A stretch of DNA of 64,000 bases. It comes from Bacteroidota bacterium (GTDB lineage Bacteria; Bacteroidota; Bacteroidia; Bacteroidales; Dysgonomonadaceae). Below the pieces are notes generated by a model, which saw only the letters and a list, made by a program, of their open reading frames with translations, made no database searches and was not told where the DNA came from. The first letter of the stretch is position 1. Each line of letters starts with the position of its first letter. The DNA lies in contig JAEWQF010000037.1 in the NCBI GenBank assembly GCA_023399295.1, forward strand, positions 1 through 64,000, given 5' to 3'. This document shows positions 7,727 to 16,792 of this stretch, piece by piece. The position numbers and the translations under genes were made by a program.

Positions 7727-8677
7727 TCAGATCTTACGGATGCGGACCCCCCTGACAAAATGGCACTCCCCTTTTTCCAGGATCAGGTCGGCCCGGAAGC
7801 GGGTGGGGAGGATGTTCTGCTGCAGGTTCACCAGGTTGATCTCATCCCACACCTCGTTTGCAAACTGCATCAGCTGCTCTTCGGTGTAGGTGGCGTAACG
7901 GTGGAAGTAGGATTCCGGTTTCTGGAAGGCCGTCTGCTGCAGCTTCTTGAACCGCTCCAGATACCACTCCCGCAGGTCGCGTTCACTGGCATCGACGTAC
8001 ACAGAGAAGTCGAAGAAGTCGGAGACAAACACCCTGCGCTTTGGCTTCCGTCCCGTGGTCACCTGCAGCACATTGATTCCTTCCACAATCAGGATATCGG
8101 GTCGCTCAATGGTCTGCACCTTTTCAGCAACCACATCGTAGAAGAGGTGTGAGTAAAGCGGTACCTCAAGCAGCTCCTTCCCCGACTTGACACTCGCCAG
8201 AAAGGCCAACAGGCGTTTGGCGTCGTAGCTCTCGGGGAAACCCTTGCGGTTGAGGATGCCCCGCCGTTCCAGCTCCGCATTGGGGTAGAGGAAACCGTCG
8301 GTGGTGATCAGCTCTACCCTTGGGTTGCCGGGTGTCATGGAGAGCAGCTTCTGCAGCACCCGGGCCGTGGTGCTCTTACCGGCAGCCACGCTGCCGGCAA
8401 TGCCGATGATGTAGGGGATGGGCTGGCTGGTGTTGTCGAAGAACTGATCCCGTTCGTTGTGCAGGTTGCGGTAGTGGGTCAGGTGAATCTGCAACAGCCG
8501 GATTATCGGGAGGTAGATCTCCTCCACCTCTTCGGTGGTAAGCGGTTCATTGAGGGCCTGCAGACGGGTCAGATCGATGTCGGAAACAGGAAACATGGGG
8601 TGATCTTCCAGCATGCTCCACTCTTTGCGTGTGAAGGCGCGAAAGGGAGAGTAGGTAACCTCGTAGGTTTTGTTCAT
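7727..8677 (-). CDS. coaA: Type I pantothenate kinase
   Basis: 316 residues, as expected for the bacterial CoaA family. The P-loop AGSVAAGKS is at residues 94-102, followed by the TDGFLYPN block and the DILIVEGINVLQ strand that carry substrate-binding residues. It phosphorylates pantothenate, the first step of coenzyme A synthesis, in the cytosol. A -7 box lies 23 bp before the ATG, just beyond the htpG terminator, so it forms its own unit although htpG is upstream on the same strand. Confidence 0.96.
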   Translation of the reverse strand: MNKTYEVTYSPFRAFTRKEWSMLEDHPMFPVSDIDLTRLQALNEPLTTEEVEEIYLPIIRLLQIHLTHYRNLHNERDQFFDNTSQPIPYIIGIAGSVAAGKSTTARVLQKLLSMTPGNPRVELITTDGFLYPNAELERRGILNRKGFPESYDAKRLLAFLASVKSGKELLEVPLYSHLFYDVVAEKVQTIERPDILIVEGINVLQVTTGRKPKRRVFVSDFFDFSVYVDASERDLREWYLERFKKLQQTAFQKPESYFHRYATYTEEQLMQFANEVWDEINLVNLQQNILPTRFRADLILEKGECHFVRGVRIRKI

Positions 8678-8699
8678 CTGTTGGTAGCTTTTATCGCTG

Positions 8700-8707
8700 C
8701 AAATATA
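8700..8707 (-). promoter_or_regulatory. -7 box for coaA
   Basis: TATATTTG on the minus strand, 22 bp upstream of the coaA ATG and directly after the htpG terminator. The -33 element is not clear. Confidence 0.55.
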
Positions 8708-8719
8708 GTGAAAAAGCGC

Positions 8720-8754
8720 AAAAAAGGGAATACCCTCACCAGGTATCCCCTTTT
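8720..8754 (-). terminator. Terminator of htpG
   Basis: Stem built from GGTATCCCC (8742-8750) and GGGAATACC (8726-8734) with one mismatch. On the minus strand it is followed by a run of six T (A run at 8720-8725). The plus strand also has four T after the hairpin. Confidence 0.75.
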
Positions 8755-8783
8755 ATCTGTTGTTGAAACTTTTATCGCGTTGT

Positions 8784-10679
8784 TCAGATCATCTCGAAGC
8801 TTCGTTTTACAAAACTGTTCAGCGCCTCGCCCTTCAGCAGGCCGCCGGCCAACAGGGCCAGATCGACCATCTGCTTCAGCTTCGCATCGGCTGTCACCGT
8901 GGTCTGCAGCTCCTCTTTCTCTTGCTCCCCGCTGCGTGCGATCAACGCCTTGATGTAAGGATGATCGGCATTGAGCACCAGCTGGTAGCTGTCGGGCATC
9001 TCACCGTAGAAGGCCATCTGTTGCTGCATGGCGGCCATCTCCTTCATGCGTCGCGAGAATTCGTTCTGTGTAATCTGTACCGGCTTGGAGCCCTCACCCA
9101 GCGACTTGAACCCGACACTGAACTCGGTTTTTTCAATCACCGGCAATTGTGCCTTCACCACTTCGCCAAGCGACTCCTTCTGCTTCTCGCTCAGCTCGGG
9201 ATCACGTTTCTCCTCTTTTTCGATGATCTGCTCAATGATGTCGCTGTCCACCCGCACGAAGCGTGTCTTCTCCAGCTTCTGTTCCAGCAGCCCCATCCAG
9301 TGCACATCCAGTTGCCCCTCCATCAGCAGCACATCGTATCCCTTCTCACGGGCGGCTTCGATGGGGGCGTACTGCTCCTGGCGATCGCTGGCATAGAGCC
9401 AGATGAGATCGCCCTGCTTGTCGGTCTGTGACCCCTTTGTCAGCTCCTTGTATTCCTCCAGCGTATAGGATTGCTGCGCACTGTTCTTCACCAGCGCAAA
9501 TTTGGCAGCGCGGTCGTAGAACTTCTCCTCCGAGAGCATCCCATACTCGATGAAGAGCTTCAGGCTCTCCCATTTCTCCTCGAACTGGGCACGCTCTTTC
9601 TTGAAGAGCTCCTCCAGCTTGTCGGCCACCTTCTTGGTGATGTGGTTCGATATTTTCTTCACGTTCTGGTCGCTCTGCAGGTAGGAGCGGGAGACGTTTA
9701 GCGGGATGTCGGGCGAATCGATCACCCCGTGCAGCAGGGTGAGGAACTCGGGCACGATGCCTTCCACCGAGTCGGTCACGTAAACCTGGTTGCTGTAGAG
9801 TTGGATCTTGTTGCGTTGCAGGTCGAGGTTGTTCTTGATCCGGGGGAAGTAAAGGATGCCTGTCAGGTGAAACGGGTAATCCACATTGAGGTGGATCCAG
9901 AATAGGGGCTCGTCGGTGAACGACATGGGATAGAGGGTGCGGTAAAACTGCAGGTAGTCTTCATCCTTGAGTCCTGCGGGTTTCTGTTTCCAGAGGGGAT
10001 TCACCTCGTTCACCACGTTGTCTTCGTCGGTATCCAGATACTTGCCATCCTTCCACTCCTGCTTTTTCCCAAACACAACCGGTATGGGCAGGAATTTGCA
10101 ATACTTTTTCAGGAGTGACTCGATCTTCTCTTTTTCCAGAAACTCCTTGTTCTCGTCGTCGATGTGGAGGATGATGTCGGTGCCGCGATCCTCCTTTTTC
10201 GCCTCTTCCATGGTGTACTCGGGTGTGCCCTCACACGACCATTTCACTGCCGCGGCATCTTCGCGGTGTGACTTGGTGATGATCTCCACCTTCTTCGCCA
10301 CCATGAAGGTGGAGTAGAAGCCCAGCCCGAAGTGACCGATGATGGCGTTGCTGTTCTCCTTGTAACGGTCCAGGAAGTCGTTGGCTGAGGAGAGTGCGAT
10401 CTGGTTGATGTATTTGTCAAGCTCTTCGGCACTCATGCCGATGCCCCTGTCGGAGACAGTAACCGTTTTCTTCTTCTTGTCCACCGTGACCCGTACGGAG
10501 AGGTCGCCCAGCTCCCCCTTGAACTCGCCCACGTCGGCCAGGGTCTTGAGCTTCTGTGTGGCATCGACCGCGTTGGATACGATCTCACGCAGGAAGATCT
10601 CATGATCACTATATAGAAACTTCTTGATGATGGGGAAAATGTTGTCGGTGGTCACACCGATCTGTCCTTTTTGTACCAT
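8784..10679 (-). CDS. htpG: Molecular chaperone HtpG (Hsp90)
   Basis: 631 residues. The N-terminal GHKL ATPase domain carries FLREIVSNAVDA (E and N for ATP/Mg binding, about 30-41), DRGIGM (about 78-83) and GHFGLGFYS (about 114-122). The middle domain follows (about 225-490), and the C-terminal dimerisation domain ends near residue 630 without a eukaryotic MEEVD tail. It is an ATP-dependent cytosolic chaperone. Monocistronic: a terminator lies behind it and the next gene downstream has its own promoter box. I found no full TAnnTTTG box in front of it, so it may use another sigma factor or a weaker promoter. Confidence 0.97.
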   Translation of the reverse strand: MVQKGQIGVTTDNIFPIIKKFLYSDHEIFLREIVSNAVDATQKLKTLADVGEFKGELGDLSVRVTVDKKKKTVTVSDRGIGMSAEELDKYINQIALSSANDFLDRYKENSNAIIGHFGLGFYSTFMVAKKVEIITKSHREDAAAVKWSCEGTPEYTMEEAKKEDRGTDIILHIDDENKEFLEKEKIESLLKKYCKFLPIPVVFGKKQEWKDGKYLDTDEDNVVNEVNPLWKQKPAGLKDEDYLQFYRTLYPMSFTDEPLFWIHLNVDYPFHLTGILYFPRIKNNLDLQRNKIQLYSNQVYVTDSVEGIVPEFLTLLHGVIDSPDIPLNVSRSYLQSDQNVKKISNHITKKVADKLEELFKKERAQFEEKWESLKLFIEYGMLSEEKFYDRAAKFALVKNSAQQSYTLEEYKELTKGSQTDKQGDLIWLYASDRQEQYAPIEAAREKGYDVLLMEGQLDVHWMGLLEQKLEKTRFVRVDSDIIEQIIEKEEKRDPELSEKQKESLGEVVKAQLPVIEKTEFSVGFKSLGEGSKPVQITQNEFSRRMKEMAAMQQQMAFYGEMPDSYQLVLNADHPYIKALIARSGEQEKEELQTTVTADAKLKQMVDLALLAGGLLKGEALNSFVKRSFEMI

Positions 10680-11008
10680 ATATCTGTTTTTTTAATGGGG
10701 TTGTTTTAGCTCAGATAAATTTGCAAATAGTGTGCCACAGTTTCTGTCTGCCGTCAGGTTGTACCGGCACGCTGATCGTCATTCTTTATACCCGGAAAAG
10801 ATATATTGATTTTATTTATCATTTATTGATCCCATTTGTGACCCCGTTTTTCCTTATTATCCTGTTTGAATATCAGAAAGATAGATTTTCATTCCGCCAT
10901 ATTAACAATCATTAATCGTTTTTCATTGTGGTGTCAGGTTCTGTTTTAGATTATAATCTTTATATTTGCAAGGACAACGGTCATTTAACACAACAAAAGT
11001 CACCGCTT
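10680..11008. other. 329-bp divergent region between htpG and the ECF sigma factor
   Basis: AT-rich. The promoter box of the sigma factor gene is at 10961. For htpG only imperfect boxes are visible. A 64-codon plus-strand frame in the middle (10721-10915) has no support as a gene. Confidence 0.5.
10961..10968 (+). promoter_or_regulatory. -7 box for the ECF sigma factor gene
   Basis: TATATTTG, full match to TAnnTTTG, 40 bp before the chosen ATG. It places the transcription start downstream of the longer in-frame start at 10928 and so supports the start at 11009. Confidence 0.6.
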
Positions 11009-11530
11009 ATGAAGACAAAAAAATCTTTCGAGAAACAGCTGTTGAGTCTGCAGGACAATATGTTCAACTTCGCACTGACGCTGACTGCCGACCGGGAAGA
11101 AGCAAAGGATCTGTTGCAGGAGACGACGCTTCGGGTTTTGGACAACAGAGAGAAATATTACGAGAACGTCAACTTCAAGGGCTGGGTTTTCACCATCATG
11201 CACAATATCTTTGTGAACAATTACCGCAAGATTGTGAGAAGCCAGACAATCATCGATAAAACAGAGAATCTCTATCACCTGAACCTGCCCCAGGACTCCG
11301 GATTTGATACCCCCGACGGTGCCTACACCATCAAGGAGATCAACAAGGCGATCAACAGCTTTACCGACGAGTACAAGGTGCCCTTCTCCATGCATGTCTC
11401 CGGATTCAAGTATGAGGAGATAGCCCGTCATCTCTCGTTGCCAATTGGCACGGTGAAAAGCCGGATTTTCTTTGCCCGCAAAAGGTTGCAGGAGATGCTG
11501 AAGGATTTCCGATACTATTCGGAATCATGA
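11009..11530 (+). CDS. ECF-type RNA polymerase sigma factor
   Basis: 173 residues from the ATG at 11009 (MKTKKSFEKQ). Region 2 (about 12-75) contains the -10 recognition and core-binding helices, with the motif FKGWVFTIMHNIFVNNYRK near its end. Region 4 (about 120-170) has YEEIARHLSLPIGTVKSRIFFARKRL, a helix-turn-helix for the -35 element. Sigma-70 regions 1 and 3 are missing, as in extracytoplasmic-function factors. No anti-sigma gene is adjacent: the gene is followed by a strong terminator and an antiporter gene with its own promoter. Control may therefore be at the level of expression, or by an unlinked partner. Confidence 0.93.
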   Translation: MKTKKSFEKQLLSLQDNMFNFALTLTADREEAKDLLQETTLRVLDNREKYYENVNFKGWVFTIMHNIFVNNYRKIVRSQTIIDKTENLYHLNLPQDSGFDTPDGAYTIKEINKAINSFTDEYKVPFSMHVSGFKYEEIARHLSLPIGTVKSRIFFARKRLQEMLKDFRYYSES

Positions 11531-11549
11531 GCTGATTCATTTTTATAGA

Positions 11550-11579
11550 AGACCTCTTTCCCTGAAAGAGGTCTTTTTT
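11550..11579 (+). terminator. Terminator of the sigma factor gene
   Basis: AGACCTCTTT (11550-11559) pairs perfectly with AAAGAGGTCT (11565-11574) over ten base pairs with a five-base loop, followed by a T run. Confidence 0.9.
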
Positions 11580-11596
11580 CGTTTATGGGAAAAGAT

Positions 11597-11604
11597 TATC
11601 TTTG
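11597..11604 (+). promoter_or_regulatory. -7 box for the calcium/sodium antiporter gene
   Basis: TATCTTTG, full consensus match, 50 bp before the ATG and just behind the preceding terminator. Confidence 0.6.
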
Positions 11605-11653
11605 TACCCGCAAATCAGGATTGTTCAGTATCAGGTTATAAAAAAATAATAAT

Positions 11654-12589
11654 ATGGAGATTGTATGGTTGTTGTTTTCATTGGTGATTCTTTATTTCGG
11701 TGCTGAAGGATTGGTATCGGGGGCTGCCTCCCTGGCCAAACGGATCGGTATCAGTCCACTGGTGATCGGACTCACCATTGTCTCGGTGGGGACCAGCGCC
11801 CCCGAATTGCTGGTGAGTATGAAAGCGGCCCTCAACGGGCAGGGTGCACTCTCCGTTGGCAATGTGCTGGGGTCCAATTTCTTCAATGTGGGAGTCATCC
11901 TGGGTATCTCGGCGCTGATCTACCCCCTGGCGGTGAAGCGGCAACTACTCAAGCTGGATGTGCCGGTGATGGTGCTTGCATCCCTGTTGTTTTTTCTATT
12001 CTACCTCGATTTCACCATCTCACGACTGGAGGCTTTGGCCTTTCTGCTGACCCTGATCACCTACATTACCTATATGCTGATCACCTCACGCAAGGAAAAA
12101 CAAACAGAGAAGGGTGAGGAGGAGGATATCCGGATGAGCAAACACTGGCTCCTCGATCTCCTTTTCATCGTGGTGGGGCTGGCGGCACTGGTCTACGGTT
12201 CCGACCTGCTGGTGGTGAATGCGGTGGTTATTGCCGGATGGCTGGGCATGTCGGAGGCAATGATCGGACTCACCATCGTGGCTGCCGGTACCAGCATGCC
12301 GGAACTGGCCACCTCGGTGGTGGCGGCACTCAAGAAACGATCCGACATTGCCATCGGCAATGTGGTGGGTTCCAACATCTTCAACATCCTGTTGATTTTG
12401 GGTGTCACCGGCTTGATCGCTCCCGTGAGCGCCCCCGACATCAATTATGTGGACGGACTCTTCAACCTGGGCATCGGTGTCCTGATCTGGCTCTTCATGA
12501 AACGGAGCTCCCGTATCCGCCGCAGCCAGGGTGCCATTTTTCTGCTTGTCTATCTGATTTACTTCGCCTACAAACTGTTTCTTATTTAG
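11654..12589 (+). CDS. Calcium/sodium antiporter (CaCA family)
   Basis: 311 residues, about ten membrane helices in two homologous halves. Each half has the alpha-repeat that forms the ion site: GLTIVSVGTSAPELLVS and GNVLGSNFFNVG in the first (about residues 38-82), GLTIVAAGTSMPEL and GNVVGSNIFNIL in the second (about 200-250). The conserved Glu in the PEL motifs is present in both. Family members exchange Na+ or K+ for Ca2+ in the inner membrane. The gene ends inside the convergent lon gene: the two coding regions overlap by 8 bp tail to tail, leaving no room for a terminator between them. Confidence 0.93.
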   Translation: MEIVWLLFSLVILYFGAEGLVSGAASLAKRIGISPLVIGLTIVSVGTSAPELLVSMKAALNGQGALSVGNVLGSNFFNVGVILGISALIYPLAVKRQLLKLDVPVMVLASLLFFLFYLDFTISRLEALAFLLTLITYITYMLITSRKEKQTEKGEEEDIRMSKHWLLDLLFIVVGLAALVYGSDLLVVNAVVIAGWLGMSEAMIGLTIVAAGTSMPELATSVVAALKKRSDIAIGNVVGSNIFNILLILGVTGLIAPVSAPDINYVDGLFNLGIGVLIWLFMKRSSRIRRSQGAIFLLVYLIYFAYKLFLI

Positions 12590-15047
12590 CCGGGGAGAGC
12601 GCTCTTGCGTTGGCTACCTTCTCGGGTAACAATGCCAGATCGATCACCTCCTTCACATCCCCCACATAGTGAAAGGTGAGGCCCTTCAGGTAGTCGGCTT
12701 TGATCTCATCGATCTCTTTCCGGTTCTCCTTGCATAGGATGATGTCGGTGATCCCCGCGCGTTTGGCTGCAAGGATTTTTTCGCGGATGCCACCCACCGG
12801 CAGCACCTTGCCCCGCAAGGTGATCTCGCCCGTCATCGCCAGGTTGGCACGCACCTTGCGTTGTGTGTAGACCGATGCCAGCGAGGTGATCATGGTGATG
12901 CCGGCAGACGGTCCATCCTTGGGGATTGCTCCCTCCGGTACATGGATGTGGGTGTTCCAGTTTTCAAACAGCTCCGGATCGATATTCAGTTCCTGCGCGT
13001 GGGAGTGGATGTACTCCAGGGCCAGCATGGCCGATTCCTTCATCACCTCTCCCAGGTTGCCGGTGAGCGTCAGCTTGGCACCCTTACCACGACTCAAAGA
13101 GCTCTCCACAAACAGGATCTCGCCACCCACGGCGGTCCAGGCCAGCCCGGTCACCACCCCGGCATAATCGTTGCCCTGGTAGCGGTCGCGGCTATACTCT
13201 TCGATACCCAGATACTCTCGCAGATCCTGCAGCTTCAATGAACTAGGGTAGGGTTCATTGGAGGCGACACGACGAGCCACACGGCGCATGACCTTGGCGA
13301 TCTTCTTGTTCAGTTCACGCACCCCCGACTCGCGGGTGTAATACTCGATGATGCGTTGCAGTGTGGGTTTGGGTATGTTGAACGTACCCTTTTCGAGGCC
13401 GTGGTTCAACAGCTCCTTGGGCACCAGGTGACGGTGTGCGATCTCAATCTTCTCCTCGGTGATGTAGCCCCCCACGTTGATCAGCTCCATGCGGTCGAGC
13501 AGCGGCTGCGGGATGCTGTTCAGGTTGTTGGCGGTGGCAATGAACAGGACCTTCGACAGGTCGTAGTCGATGGAGAGGTAGTTGTCGTGAAACGCCATGT
13601 TCTGTTCCGGGTCGAGCACCTCCAGCAGCGCCGAGGAGGGATCACCCCGGAAGTCGTTGCCGATCTTGTCCACCTCGTCGAGCACGAAGACCGGATTGGA
13701 GGTGCCTGCTTTCTGGATGTTCTGGATGATGCGCCCCGGGATGGCTCCGATATAGGTGCGGCGATGACCGCGTATCTCTGCCTCATCGTGCAGTCCCCCC
13801 AACGACACCCGCACATACTTGCGGTTCAGTGCCTCGGCAATGGACTTGCCAAGAGAGGTCTTGCCCACTCCCGGAGGACCGTAGAGGCAGAGGATGGGCG
13901 ACTTGAGGTCACCCTTCAACTTCAGCACCGCCAGGTGCTCGATGATGCGTTCCTTCACCTTCTCCATGCCGAAGTGGTCACGATCGAGTATCTTCTGGGC
14001 ATGCTTCAGGTTGAAGTTGTCTTTTGAATAATGGTTCCAGGGAAGCTCCAGAATGGTCTGCAGGTAGCCATACTGTACCGAGTAGTCGGGCGACTGTGGA
14101 TTGAGCCGTTCTAACTTCAGCAACTCCTTTTGGAAGGCTTCATCCACGGCACTGCTCCATTTCTTCTTTGCCGCATTCCTGCGGAACTCGTCGATCTCGA
14201 TCTGTTGGGTGTTCCCTCCCAGCTCCTCCTGGATGGTCCTGATCTGCTGTTGCAGGAAATACTCCTTTTGTTGCTGGTTGAGATCCTCCCTCGTTTTCAT
14301 CTGGATGTTCATCTTCAGCTCCAGAATCTGAGACTCGCGGTTGAGGATCATCAACAGGCGGTAGGCTTGCTCCTTTTCGTCGCGGATGCTCAGCAGCTCC
14401 TGTTTCTCGCGGCTCTCAATGGGCAGGTTGGTGCCGCAATAGCCAATCAGCATGCCGGAAAAGGCGTCACTGAGGATGGTCTGTATCAATTCTTTGGGGG
14501 GCTCGCCCAGCATTTGCAGCATGTGCACCATCGCTTCCCGGATGGAGTCGAGGATTGCCTTGTATTCCTTGTCATCCTTCTGCACCTTGATGCCCTCCTG
14601 AAGCAGGTAGGTTGCCTTCATATAGGGGGTGGTCTGTGTCAGCTCCTGCCATTCGAACCGTTTCTTTGCCTGAACGATGATGCTCAGGTTGTCGTCGGCC
14701 AGCTCGATCACACGGATCACTTCAGCCAGCACGCCCATGCGATAGAGATCACCTGCTTCGGGTTCTTCAATGGCTGCATCTTTCTGACAAACCAGTCCGA
14801 TGTAGCGCTGTTTCTTACCCAAAGCCCTGATCAGAGCCAGTGATTTTTTTCTCCCCACCGAGACAGGCAGCGTGCTCCCGGGAAAGACGATGGTGTTGCG
14901 CAACGGCAACAGCGGTAGTGTCTCCTTAAGCCCCGATTCGTCGATATCCGTGTTGCCATCGATAAAGTCACTGGCAATAAAGGAGATCACGTTAGACTCA
15001 CTATCTTCGGTCTGGATGCTATTTTTTTTGAATGGATTCATCTTCAT
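12582..15047 (-). CDS. lon: ATP-dependent endopeptidase Lon
   Basis: 821 residues, the usual LonA layout: N-terminal substrate-binding domain (about 40-330), AAA+ module with Walker A GPPGVGKT (390-397), and C-terminal peptidase with catalytic Ser714 in PKDGPSAG and Lys757 in GGIREK. The 43-residue gap between Ser and Lys equals that of E. coli Lon. It degrades misfolded and regulatory proteins in the cytosol. The first 35 residues are a variable extension. It overlaps the convergent antiporter gene by 8 bp and is divergent from trmN6. Confidence 0.98.
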   Translation of the reverse strand: MKMNPFKKNSIQTEDSESNVISFIASDFIDGNTDIDESGLKETLPLLPLRNTIVFPGSTLPVSVGRKKSLALIRALGKKQRYIGLVCQKDAAIEEPEAGDLYRMGVLAEVIRVIELADDNLSIIVQAKKRFEWQELTQTTPYMKATYLLQEGIKVQKDDKEYKAILDSIREAMVHMLQMLGEPPKELIQTILSDAFSGMLIGYCGTNLPIESREKQELLSIRDEKEQAYRLLMILNRESQILELKMNIQMKTREDLNQQQKEYFLQQQIRTIQEELGGNTQQIEIDEFRRNAAKKKWSSAVDEAFQKELLKLERLNPQSPDYSVQYGYLQTILELPWNHYSKDNFNLKHAQKILDRDHFGMEKVKERIIEHLAVLKLKGDLKSPILCLYGPPGVGKTSLGKSIAEALNRKYVRVSLGGLHDEAEIRGHRRTYIGAIPGRIIQNIQKAGTSNPVFVLDEVDKIGNDFRGDPSSALLEVLDPEQNMAFHDNYLSIDYDLSKVLFIATANNLNSIPQPLLDRMELINVGGYITEEKIEIAHRHLVPKELLNHGLEKGTFNIPKPTLQRIIEYYTRESGVRELNKKIAKVMRRVARRVASNEPYPSSLKLQDLREYLGIEEYSRDRYQGNDYAGVVTGLAWTAVGGEILFVESSLSRGKGAKLTLTGNLGEVMKESAMLALEYIHSHAQELNIDPELFENWNTHIHVPEGAIPKDGPSAGITMITSLASVYTQRKVRANLAMTGEITLRGKVLPVGGIREKILAAKRAGITDIILCKENRKEIDEIKADYLKGLTFHYVGDVKEVIDLALLPEKVANARALSPAK

Positions 15048-15080
15048 TGTTTCTCTCAGTTGTCAAAACAGAAAAATGGC

Positions 15081-15088
15081 TATATTTG
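15081..15088 (+). promoter_or_regulatory. Promoter of trmN6
   Basis: TATATTTG as -7 box with TTG at 15060-15062 as -33 element (18 bp spacer), inside the lon/trmN6 divergent gap. Confidence 0.65.
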
Positions 15089-15149
15089 TTTTGGTTTATC
15101 TGATGATTGATCAAAATCCGTGCCAAAGCGGAGTGAAACAGGGTTCACG

Positions 15150-15863
15150 ATGTCAAATGCCTCTTTTCGATTCAAACAGTTCACCATCTGTCATGACAGG
15201 TGTGCCATGAAGGTGGGTACCGACGGTGTGTTGCTCGGTGCCTGGGCCACGGTGAAAGGGTGTTGCAACTTGCTGGATGTGGGAACCGGCTCGGGATTGA
15301 TAGCCCTGATGCTGGCACAACGCAACAGCAATGCGGTTGTGACGGCTATAGACATTGATGAAGCGGCCTGTTGTCAGGCCATCGACAATGTGAAGGCTTC
15401 TCCTTTTGCTGAGAGGGTCTCGGTTGTGCAAGCAGCCTTTCAGCAATTTGCGGGGGAAGCGCCCAATCGGTACGACCTGATTGTCTCCAATCCCCCCTTT
15501 TTCACCCGATCGCTGTTGCCTCCCGATGCTGTCAGAGCAGATGCCAGACATTCCGTCAGTCTCTCACTCGATGCGTTGCTGCAGGGAGCAGAACGATGCC
15601 TCTCACCAAAAGGTCATCTGGCTATGATTCTGCCATCCGACAGGCTCACTGAGCTGGTTGCATTGTCGAAAGCTGCTGGTTTTGCATTGCGACGGTTGAC
15701 CCGTGTGGTTACGGCACCCGGTAAGCCTGTGCGCAGGATCCTCGTCGAGTTCACCAAACAGCCGGGAGGATTGGAAGAATCGGAACTGCTGATAGAGGAA
15801 AAGCGCCACCACTATTCGCCCCAGTTCACCCGGTTGGTCGCTGATTTTTATCTGGATCGATGA
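15150..15863 (+). CDS. trmN6: tRNA1(Val) (adenine(37)-N6)-methyltransferase
   Basis: 237 residues from the ATG at 15150 (MSNASFRFKQF). An in-frame GTG ten codons upstream is possible, but the family normally starts just before the FxFKQF block. The SAM-binding fold begins with DVGTGSGLIALMLAQ (about residues 44-58). The catalytic motif IVSNPPFF, shared by N6-adenine methyltransferases, is near residue 112. KVGTDGVLLGAWA (about 22-34) is a family hallmark. The enzyme (YfiC type) methylates A37 of tRNA-Val. It is monocistronic, divergent from lon. Confidence 0.93.
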   Translation: MSNASFRFKQFTICHDRCAMKVGTDGVLLGAWATVKGCCNLLDVGTGSGLIALMLAQRNSNAVVTAIDIDEAACCQAIDNVKASPFAERVSVVQAAFQQFAGEAPNRYDLIVSNPPFFTRSLLPPDAVRADARHSVSLSLDALLQGAERCLSPKGHLAMILPSDRLTELVALSKAAGFALRRLTRVVTAPGKPVRRILVEFTKQPGGLEESELLIEEKRHHYSPQFTRLVADFYLDR

Positions 15864-15889
15864 TGCCCTTACCGCGTCGTGTTGCGCAT

Positions 15890-15910
15890 CCCTGCTGTCG
15901 GGCAGCAGGG
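15890..15910. other. Perfect 8-bp stem-loop downstream of trmN6
   Basis: CCCTGCTG (15890-15897) and CAGCAGGG (15903-15910) form a GC-rich stem with a five-base loop. No T run follows on either strand, so it is not a standard terminator. It could block exonucleases at the trmN6 mRNA end. Confidence 0.45.
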
Positions 15911-16048
15911 GCAACCGCAAGCTTCCGGTCACACCCAACGACTCTGTGGTGAACCCCTTCTGTCAGTTACCAGGGTGAACCGGTTTCATCAAACGAACTT
16001 TTTAGTCAAAAAAGAGCCCAACCTCTCTGTTAAGTCACAAAAATGTAC

Positions 16049-16056
16049 TAATTTTG
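16049..16056 (+). promoter_or_regulatory. -7 box for hpt
   Basis: TAATTTTG, 20 bp before the GTG start. A transcription start near 16062 rules out the much longer in-frame start at 15879. Confidence 0.55.
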
Positions 16057-16076
16057 GCGTTTTAAATACCAGAATC

Positions 16077-16613
16077 GTGAAAGAAGCAATCACAATCAAA
16101 GACAGAGCCTTTGAGTTATTCATTGAGCAAGAGGTTGTTGAGCAGGGCATCAAGCGCATCGCCAACCAGATGAATGCGGATCTCGAAGGCAAGAACCCCA
16201 TCTTTCTTGCAGTGCTCAACGGTGCTTTCATGTTCGCCGGCGAACTGATGAAACAGGTGACCATCCCCAGTGAGATCACTTTTGTCAGGCTCGCTTCCTA
16301 CCGCGGGACTGCCTCGACCAATGATGTGAAAGAGGTGCTGGGCCTCAATGAAAGCATCGAAGGGAGGTGTGTGGTGATTGTGGAGGATATTGTGGATAGC
16401 GGCAACACCATGGTCTCGCTGCTGGAACAGATGAAGACACATCATCCCAGTGAGGTGCGGATTGCCACGTTGCTTTTCAAACCCGCGGCGCTGAAACAGA
16501 AACTGCATCTCGATTACGTGGCACTGGAGATTCCCAATGATTTTATTGTGGGTTATGGCCTTGATTATGACGGTTACGGCAGGAACCTGAAGGATATTTA
16601 TAAGGTGAAATGA
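16077..16613 (+). CDS. hpt: Hypoxanthine phosphoribosyltransferase
   Basis: 178 residues from a GTG start (VKEAITIKDRAFEL). The PRPP-binding loop is VVIVEDIVDSGNTM (about residues 95-108), and the downstream block FKPAALKQKLHLDYVALEIPNDFIVGYGLDY is typical for hypoxanthine-guanine enzymes. It salvages hypoxanthine (and probably guanine) to the nucleotide using PRPP. The frame stays open about 66 codons upstream, but that stretch has odd composition and lies before the promoter box, so I leave it out. Confidence 0.95.
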   Translation: MKEAITIKDRAFELFIEQEVVEQGIKRIANQMNADLEGKNPIFLAVLNGAFMFAGELMKQVTIPSEITFVRLASYRGTASTNDVKEVLGLNESIEGRCVVIVEDIVDSGNTMVSLLEQMKTHHPSEVRIATLLFKPAALKQKLHLDYVALEIPNDFIVGYGLDYDGYGRNLKDIYKVK

Positions 16614-16735
16614 GTGGTGTCTCCTGAGCTGTGAAAACGAATGTGAAATTAACCGCAAATCAGACCCAGAACCATTAATAAATCTATTTTTCCGATTTTT
16701 ATCCGTTTAAAATGAGGTAGTATTAAAAAAATGCC

Positions 16736-16743
16736 TATTTTTG
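16736..16743 (+). promoter_or_regulatory. -7 box for tonB
   Basis: TATTTTTG, full consensus match, 50 bp before the tonB ATG. Confidence 0.6.
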
Positions 16744-16792
16744 CATTAGAAGCAGACTTGTAACAAATTGAAGTAGATAAAAAATTATCAAA

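Noticed and set aside
8760..9431. Plus-strand open frame of 223 codons opposite htpG
   Set aside because: Antisense shadow of HtpG, without promoter or family motif.
10721..10915. Possible 64-residue hydrophobic peptide between htpG and the sigma factor gene
   Set aside because: AT-rich spacer, no promoter box in front, and composition fits chance translation of non-coding DNA.
14130..14843. Plus-strand open frame of 237 codons opposite lon
   Set aside because: Antisense to the conserved Lon N-terminal region; Leu/Gln/His-rich sequence typical of a complementary reading of a helical protein.
15864..16048. Small RNA or riboswitch between trmN6 and hpt
   Set aside because: Only one 8-bp stem-loop is visible and I could not match it to a purine riboswitch core or another known RNA.
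15879..16076. N-terminal extension of hypoxanthine phosphoribosyltransferase by 66 residues
   Set aside because: The family starts at the GTG at 16077, and a promoter box at 16049 lies inside the supposed extension.
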